Shown here: positions 50,623 through 55,426 of the stretch, one piece after another
Numbering within the stretch: position 1 is the stretch's first letter
Layout: every line of letters begins with the position of its first letter
From: JAYZDF01 sp036337945
GTDB taxonomy: Bacteria > Myxococcota > Kuafuiibacteriia > Kuafuiibacteriales > Kuafuiibacteriaceae
Length of the DNA: 55,426 nucleotides
Assembly: GCA_036337945.1 (NCBI GenBank)
Contig: JAYZDF010000047.1
Location: forward strand, 1 to 55,426
Direction: 5' to 3'
Made by a program: the position numbers and the translations under genes
Notes under the pieces: generated by a model
Database searches by the model: none
Told to the model about the DNA's origin: nothing
The model's input: the letters and a program-made list of their open reading frames with translations, nothing else

Positions 50623-52116
50623 CTATGGAGATTCGTCCCTAAACATGTCCTCAATGACCCTTACTCGGTCGCAAAGTTCATCAACGCGATTCTGATTTTT
50701 CTCATGCAGAAGTAACGCCTTAGAAATGCTCCATTCGAAGCGAAAGCAGATTCGTGGAAATGCTTCGGAGAATTGAGGTAAGAGCAATAGAAGATCGTTG
50801 AGGTTTTTTATGCCTTGCTGGGATTTTCCTAATAAAGGCGGAAGCGCGAGGTGAACCCGAGCGGCAAAATAGTGATGACGGAAAGACTGCAGATCCTCAA
50901 TCTTTTCCTGAGTTATTTCTCCGTATTTATTCAAATAAGACAAACCGTGAATGAGGTCCTCAATGATTTCAGAACTGGAAACCAGATGCTCACGTTGCTG
51001 TTCTGCGTCATCTACCGCCGAAAGCAATAACCTGTCCCGAAGACGACGAAGGAGCGCTGCAGATAAAAAAAGATATTTGCCACTCGTGACCGCTGGTTCT
51101 TCGTCAGAGATCTGGTTCAAAACATCTAATGCTTCGTCGTGCCGACGAACCTCAACCAAAGCTTCTGCGTATAAAAGTTGAATCCTAAAATCTTTTCGAA
51201 GCTTAGAGTTCAGATTGTCACACAAACTCGCAGCTTCAATGTCCAGTCCGTGATTGAGTAAAAAATTCAGAACCTCGATGTGTTTTTTGGGACTCCCGGG
51301 TGAGTCAGACATTGCTTTTTGAAGCTTTGCGGATTCGGATTTTATTTCCGTAGAGAACGGCAACTGCTTAGACTGGGGACGGACATCAGGACCGGACGCA
51401 AAAAGAACTCCTTCAATGTTGCCCAATAATTGGTCAATCTCATATCGCAATCTCCGTACTCGGGATAAGGCAAGATACTTGCCAACAGTTTCACGACCAC
51501 CTTGCAGCACGCTCAAAGCGATAGAAGGGTCATGCAAAGTCGTGAGACTCGAAAAGAAATGAGCCGCTTCATCTTGGACCAAGTCCGACATGTGTCTTTC
51601 CATGATTTTGAATCGCTCAACAATAAAGTCGTAGGCCTCTTTAGGCATTTCGCTCTCTGCAGCATTGAGCAATTCAGCAATTCTTATGTCTTCCCAGCCA
51701 TATTTAGACTCACCACTTCGAGTAGAAGGTAGTAACAAACCGGCTTCTTCGTATCGTTTCAATTGGTCCGCATTCAAAGATGTCGCATTGCCATGAGTCA
51801 CAGACGACTTTTTAGATTTCGTTTGTTCCGAAGAAGGGGCTTGATAGAGCAACTCTTCTGCGAGGTTGATGCGAGATTCGGCAACAAGGATTTCTCCGTT
51901 ACGTATCATTTTTTTAATGACCGAAAGAGGTAGATAGTTTTCGGTACGTAGCTTCCTTATAAGGCTCAACTGCTCCACATGACTTTCGTCGTAGTAAGCC
52001 ATGTTCCTACTCGTCTTTTGCGGTTTCTTAAGAAGTCCGATTCTGAGGTAGTAATGAATCGTTTCTTTTGAGGTATTGGTACGCTTTGCAAGCTCAGCAA
52101 TGCGAAAGCGATTCAT
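50623..52116 (-). CDS. MerR-type regulator with two HTH domains and a long C-terminal region
   Basis: A 497-residue regulator. The first MerR-type HTH is residues 1-75: FRIAELAKRTNTSKETIHYY, then GLLKKPQKTSRNMAYYDESHVEQL. A second MerR-like HTH follows at about 113-150: LNADQLKRYEEAGLLLPSTR and YGWEDIRIAELL. Typical MerR proteins have one HTH and about 130-150 residues, so this one is unusual. Residues 155-497 are helical without a recognised ligand domain, with several TPR-like hairpins (AEALVEVRRHDEALDVLNQI). It is 24 bases upstream of the mutase gene and probably regulates it and the preceding genes. The effector is unknown. Confidence 0.82.
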   Translation of the reverse strand: MNRFRIAELAKRTNTSKETIHYYLRIGLLKKPQKTSRNMAYYDESHVEQLSLIRKLRTENYLPLSVIKKMIRNGEILVAESRINLAEELLYQAPSSEQTKSKKSSVTHGNATSLNADQLKRYEEAGLLLPSTRSGESKYGWEDIRIAELLNAAESEMPKEAYDFIVERFKIMERHMSDLVQDEAAHFFSSLTTLHDPSIALSVLQGGRETVGKYLALSRVRRLRYEIDQLLGNIEGVLFASGPDVRPQSKQLPFSTEIKSESAKLQKAMSDSPGSPKKHIEVLNFLLNHGLDIEAASLCDNLNSKLRKDFRIQLLYAEALVEVRRHDEALDVLNQISDEEPAVTSGKYLFLSAALLRRLRDRLLLSAVDDAEQQREHLVSSSEIIEDLIHGLSYLNKYGEITQEKIEDLQSFRHHYFAARVHLALPPLLGKSQQGIKNLNDLLLLLPQFSEAFPRICFRFEWSISKALLLHEKNQNRVDELCDRVRVIEDMFRDESP

Positions 52117-52119
52117 GAC

Positions 52120-53712
52120 TTACATGCTCCAGGTGTAGCCAAGCTGCACTCGATCATTATGACTAAAGAGTGCTCCATAACCTCGATCTTTACCCTCAAT
52201 GACAAAAGCGCTGAGACTCACCTTTTGACTATCACTGAGCTTATAATTGAGGGCAGGTAAGAAAAACCAGTCCCCGCGATTGAGCGTGGTTACTGCCACC
52301 AAATCGAGGTTTAAGTCGCCGTCAAGCATATTATACCGAATGGCCGCAATCGCTCCGCCGAGGGCAACAGAGCGTTCCTCACCCGCGATATCCATTGTGG
52401 ATGGTGGGGCCGAAATCGGCTCAATAAGCTGTAGACGTTCATTCGAGCGAACGTCCATAACCGTCAGTGCAAACACTTCGGTCAAAATCTGAAGCTCGTC
52501 ACCCATAATGTATTCAAGACCGATGGTGCTATTGAGCCAAGGCCGAGTTACCGGGAAGAAATCCTGAGTGTAGAGCGTTCGCTCGAAAGTATATGCGACA
52601 TCGAGTTTCAATATGAACGGGTCAAGAGCAATTGACGCATCCATACCGACCAACGTTCTCCTCTCATAACTCCCTTCTAACAAAGGACGCCCTGACTCAA
52701 TGGCTTGATTGAGCTGATCAAACAATGGGGCGGCGGCAAAAGGATCAATCGGCTGACCGGTACCAATACTATCAATCAACTGAGCACCGACCGCAGCAAG
52801 CGCTGGCTCAAACTGAACCCTTGGTAGGTTCTCCCAGCCGTGTACAGCGGTCATAGATAAATCAACAGTATCCAGTTGCAGAGTTGCTCGCGCAGCGAAC
52901 GTGGCACTGTCCGGGCGGTCTTGGGGCCGGTCCGTTAAGAGCAGTTGATCACCAATATGATCAGAGGTGGCAGGACCAAGAATAGATGACAAATCTGGAA
53001 AAGCGAAACTTCCGCCACCTGCAATCGCTCCAATTGAGTCGTCCCAACCACTAAGGAAAAATCGAGAAGGAGTAAAAAACGGCTGAATCACGCCTTTGAT
53101 CGTAAAGGGACCAATCCCTGTCACGCCTTCAACTGCGAGTACCGGAATTTTGTTCGCCGTTGGATCGGTCCCTGCGACCAGACCTCGTCGTAGATCGGTA
53201 GGATTGAGAACATCTGCGGGTGCTGCGAAATCACTGGTTCCCCAATTGAAAACCTGAGTGCCGACGCGTAAGTATGTTCGACCACTGCCCCAGGTAATAT
53301 AAGCTTCAGGGATCTGAAGAAACAAAAAACCTCGATCATCGAGAGACTCTGTCCACGCCGCTTGATAAGCAAACCCCGGTGCGATGTAGGCAGACAACTT
53401 ATCTGCAAAGTCTACATCGAGACTAAATTTCCCTGACAAACGGAGCTCGAGTACGTTTTCGTTTTCTTTATCAAAAGCCGTATCAACTCGAGCTTCCGAA
53501 AAAAGCTCTATGGTACTTCGAACTTTCGGTTGAAAAGAGGCCGGAAGCGCTAAGCTTGCATCTTCTTCAAAAGGCGACGTGGACGAAGGGACCTCTTCAT
53601 TAGAAAAAAGTCCGCCGCCTGAGGAGACTTGGTCCGGAATCTCTTCATTAGAAAACAAACCGCCTGCGCTGGTCGAAGAAGAAACAAGCAACAAAGACAG
53701 TAAAAGTTTCAC
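52120..53712 (-). CDS. Outer-membrane barrel protein (DUF1302-like) with tandem GGLFSNEE repeat
   Basis: A 530-residue outer-membrane protein. Start GTG 53712, overlapping the stop of the preceding gene by one base (TAGTG). A signal peptide (MKLLLSLLLVSSSTSAGG) is followed by two GGLFSNEE copies about 17 residues apart. The rest is a long series of strands: YLRVGTQVFNWGTSDFAAP resembles DUF1302 outer-membrane proteins, and the C-terminus ends VQLGYTWSM with an aromatic residue near the end. Such barrels, together with LolA-like proteins, often accompany RND/MMPL transporters in proteobacteria; no transporter is in the window, but it may lie beyond the right edge. Substrate unknown. Confidence 0.8.
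   Translation of the reverse strand: MKLLLSLLLVSSSTSAGGLFSNEEIPDQVSSGGGLFSNEEVPSSTSPFEEDASLALPASFQPKVRSTIELFSEARVDTAFDKENENVLELRLSGKFSLDVDFADKLSAYIAPGFAYQAAWTESLDDRGFLFLQIPEAYITWGSGRTYLRVGTQVFNWGTSDFAAPADVLNPTDLRRGLVAGTDPTANKIPVLAVEGVTGIGPFTIKGVIQPFFTPSRFFLSGWDDSIGAIAGGGSFAFPDLSSILGPATSDHIGDQLLLTDRPQDRPDSATFAARATLQLDTVDLSMTAVHGWENLPRVQFEPALAAVGAQLIDSIGTGQPIDPFAAAPLFDQLNQAIESGRPLLEGSYERRTLVGMDASIALDPFILKLDVAYTFERTLYTQDFFPVTRPWLNSTIGLEYIMGDELQILTEVFALTVMDVRSNERLQLIEPISAPPSTMDIAGEERSVALGGAIAAIRYNMLDGDLNLDLVAVTTLNRGDWFFLPALNYKLSDSQKVSLSAFVIEGKDRGYGALFSHNDRVQLGYTWSM
53591..53665. repeat. Short direct repeat encoding GGLFSNEE twice
   Basis: Two near-identical copies of CTCTTCATTAGAAAA (about 53593 and 53641) lie 48 bases apart at the 5' end of the DUF1302-like gene. 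They encode the two GGLFSNEE motifs just after the signal peptide. This looks like an intragenic duplication of 16 codons. Confidence 0.7.
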
Positions 53713-54491
53713 TAGCGCTCCAGAGCTTCGCGGGTCAGTGCGTCATCAGGCACAATGGTTTTTAGGTCTGCAGACAAAACTCTCATTCTTGTTTGGGTTT
53801 TCTTGAGTAAAGTCTCCATGACGGAGTCCATAATTATCCATTGTCCGTCTTTTTTGGCCAACTTCGTCACGGTCAATCGTTTGAGGACTGATTCAGTCTT
53901 TCGGTCATAAAAGTCACTGCGAAGCGGTATCTTGTTTTTCTTGTGAATCCACATCACAGTTTTGCCATATTCCTCATCAGCCAGTTTTTTGGGTCGGCCT
54001 TCGATGACGAAACAGTCTTCTCCTTGAATCTTAGCATCTTCGAGTTTTTTCCAAGTCGTTTGAGATGCGTCCCGTCCCTCAAGATCAGAATATGAGAAGT
54101 CAGTTCCCATGAAGCTTTTCCCTTTTTGTGTACCAACAATTCGCTTCGTCTTTTTAAAGGCAGGCAAGTAAATGAATTGTTGTGATTCACCGGGCGACAT
54201 CTCGGCCGACAAAAATCGAGTGCCAGAGACGTCCGCAGGTTTTTGAAATTCTACAAAGCTGCGAATCAAACCATCCTTGCGTTTGACGAGGGCCGTAATC
54301 TCCCTCTTACGGATAACTTTTCCTTTCTTGCTAATTTCAAGGAGAACATTGAACCTCGCATTCTCATTCGAAAACATATTGTTGTCGAACGCGTCGTTAG
54401 CAAGTTTCTCAGGGTTTTGAGCAAAACTTGGAATCGATGTGAAAGTCGTCGCACAAATGGCAAGACAGCATATACGGAATAAAGCTTTCAT
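53712..54491 (-). CDS. LolA-like outer-membrane lipoprotein-sorting protein
   Basis: A 259-residue periplasmic protein with a signal peptide (MKALFRICCLAICATTF, cleavage near SFA-QN). The mature part has the LolA/LppX-like beta pattern of the family annotated as outer-membrane lipoprotein-sorting proteins: RSFVEFQKPADVSGTRFLS, QQFIYLPAFKKTKRIVG, GTDFSYSDLEGRD, and VMWIHKKNKIPLRSDFYD. Members carry hydrophobic cargo or work with RND transporters. Its ATG overlaps the stop of the kinase-like gene (ATGA), and its stop overlaps the barrel start, so the three are translationally coupled. Confidence 0.88.
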   Translation of the reverse strand: MKALFRICCLAICATTFTSIPSFAQNPEKLANDAFDNNMFSNENARFNVLLEISKKGKVIRKREITALVKRKDGLIRSFVEFQKPADVSGTRFLSAEMSPGESQQFIYLPAFKKTKRIVGTQKGKSFMGTDFSYSDLEGRDASQTTWKKLEDAKIQGEDCFVIEGRPKKLADEEYGKTVMWIHKKNKIPLRSDFYDRKTESVLKRLTVTKLAKKDGQWIIMDSVMETLLKKTQTRMRVLSADLKTIVPDDALTREALER

Positions 54492-55426
54492 TTTTCGTCT
54501 CTCTTCTCTGATGAAGCATCTAGGTCGATAATGTTCGTTTTTTCAAGATAGGGTTTTGTTTCGTATCGAGTAATTTGTCCAATTTTAGCCAATAATTCAG
54601 CCATTCGTTCGCTTTGAACGACAATTCTGCTCAGGAGCTTATCGTATTTCTCGTCAAACGGTAATTTGAGTCGTAATAATTCGGCAGATCCCATAATGGT
54701 TGTCAGCGGTTGGCTGAGTTCGTGCGCGGCTGCGCCGGCTAGCTCCATAACCGCTTTTTGGCGTTCACTCATTTGGAGCTTTTGCTGAGCGGTCGTGAGC
54801 TCATTTTCCATTCGAATACGCTCTCGTAAATCACGAAAAATACCAACAGAAGCAATAGGTTCATTTTGATGAAAAATAAGTGCTGCAGATATACTTATGG
54901 GCACTCGCTGGCCATCTTTTGCCAGAATCTCGTGGCGACCACCGTCGTATTTTCCCATTCCGCCGTGCTCTTCAGACCAAAATGCTCTCATGATTGTAGA
55001 TGCGGCGTCATCGACATAGAGATCTTTCACGTTGAGCTTTTCAACAATTTCTTCAGGGAGATAACCTAAAATCCGCTCAGCGCCGTCGTTATAGATCAGC
55101 ACAGTCCCCGTCATATCCGTGGCGATAATTGCATCCACACTAGAATCGATGACGTTTTCCAAAAATTCCTTGGTTCGTTTGAGTTCGGTTTCAATCACTC
55201 GAGTCTCAGTGACATCTCGCATAGATATGATAGCTGCAACTTCTTGCGACTGATACTCTTGAGAGGTTTTCTCATGAATAACCTTCTCCTTCTTTATGTT
55301 TGGATCTAAGGAAGCAGTCGATATGGATAATGTTTTCTGATGCCCGTTGGCAGTCAGAACACATAGGTCGAGTGTTGATTTGTATTCACCGATACGAAAC
55401 CCGTTCAATAGCTGTTTAACATTGGC
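54488..55426 (-). CDS. PAS/HisKA sensor protein lacking an ATPase domain (5' end outside window)
   Basis: The frame is open to the right edge, so the N-terminus is missing; 312 residues are visible. A PAS-like region ends with AAIISMRDVTETRVIETEL, and a second PAS follows: FLENVIDSSVDAIIATDMTG, ERILGYLPEE, ILAKDGQRVPISISAALI, and ASVGIFRDLRER. A HisKA-type dimerisation helix pair comes next with H-box AAHELSQPLTTIMGSAELL (His codon 54722-54724). The protein then stops after 78 more residues, with no N, G1, F or G2 boxes. The stop overlaps the next gene's ATG (ATGA), so the end is real and not a frameshift remnant by that evidence. It may act as a phospho-acceptor or dimerisation partner of another kinase (inference). 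Confidence 0.85.
   Translation of the reverse strand, partial: ANVKQLLNGFRIGEYKSTLDLCVLTANGHQKTLSISTASLDPNIKKEKVIHEKTSQEYQSQEVAAIISMRDVTETRVIETELKRTKEFLENVIDSSVDAIIATDMTGTVLIYNDGAERILGYLPEEIVEKLNVKDLYVDDAASTIMRAFWSEEHGGMGKYDGGRHEILAKDGQRVPISISAALIFHQNEPIASVGIFRDLRERIRMENELTTAQQKLQMSERQKAVMELAGAAAHELSQPLTTIMGSAELLRLKLPFDEKYDKLLSRIVVQSERMAELLAKIGQITRYETKPYLEKTNIIDLDASSEKRDEK

Noticed and set aside
1..55426. CRISPR arrays, insertion sequences, prophage, tRNA or rRNA genes
   Set aside because: None seen on either strand; intergenic gaps are short and no repeat array or cloverleaf was recognised by eye.

Overview
The window is a chromosomal stretch of a Gram-negative bacterium, most likely from a deltaproteobacterial-type lineage (Myxococcota, Bdellovibrionota or relatives). 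This is inferred from content: a Ser/Thr kinase with the HRDISPQN catalytic loop common in myxobacteria, a histidine-kinase/receiver hybrid beside it, many lipoproteins, a vWA lipoprotein, a CX4CH cytochrome-like lipoprotein, a PhaR regulator, split Tat loci and outer-membrane barrels. GC looks moderate by eye, around 45-50%. I see no rRNA, tRNA, CRISPR array, transposase or phage gene. Coding density is very high and nearly all genes look intact.

Layout. 1-5.6 kb (minus): an anti-sigma/FecR protein, a secreted protein and an outer-membrane barrel form one unit, preceded by a LbH acetyltransferase and glycerol kinase. 5.6-10.2 kb (plus): propeller lipoprotein, hybrid histidine kinase, Ser/Thr kinase. 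10.2-14.4 kb: a metallo-beta-lactamase-fold protein whose metal site is dismantled; a short SelW/Rdx-type gene whose Cys-x-x-Sec motif is encoded with an in-frame TGA; an orphan E1-beta subunit; a small secreted protein; thioredoxin reductase. 14.5-16.9 kb: vWA lipoprotein, cytochrome-like lipoprotein and two TPR proteins. 17-23.4 kb: MutS2, a gamma-family Cys/Met enzyme, a coiled-coil NYN nuclease-like protein, and ferrochelatase with a four-cysteine tail. 23.3-29.4 kb (minus): NDP-sugar epimerase, RNase J, and two large unrecognised proteins. 29.5-42.2 kb: TatA beside a zinc-ribbon DUF3426 protein, PhaR, a DUF962/Mpo1-like protein, a MoxR/CoxE pair, a GH113-like lipoprotein, an HDAC-like deacylase, NAD synthetase, then TatB and a TatC with a large periplasmic insertion. 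42.2-55.4 kb (minus): SlyX, a biotin-dependent acyl-CoA carboxylase pair, an SRPBCC protein, an L,D-transpeptidase, a barrel lipoprotein, and a tightly packed five-gene unit (PAS/HisKA protein without ATPase, LolA-like protein, outer-membrane barrel, tandem MerR regulator, methylmalonyl-CoA mutase large subunit). The first gene of that unit runs off the right edge.

How the parts fit. Acyl-CoA carboxylase, methylmalonyl-CoA mutase, E1-beta and PhaR point to branched-chain/propionyl-CoA metabolism and polyhydroxyalkanoate storage. Thioredoxin reductase and the SelW-like selenoprotein point to thiol redox control. The most notable observation is the SelW-like gene at 11572-11793: family residues continue on both sides of the TGA, an in-frame TAA lies just upstream of the only start, and a hairpin fitting the bacterial SECIS pattern lies just after the TGA. 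The genome would therefore need selA, selB, selC and selD elsewhere. The five-gene unit at the right end and the pseudo-MBL are the next best candidates for undescribed biology.
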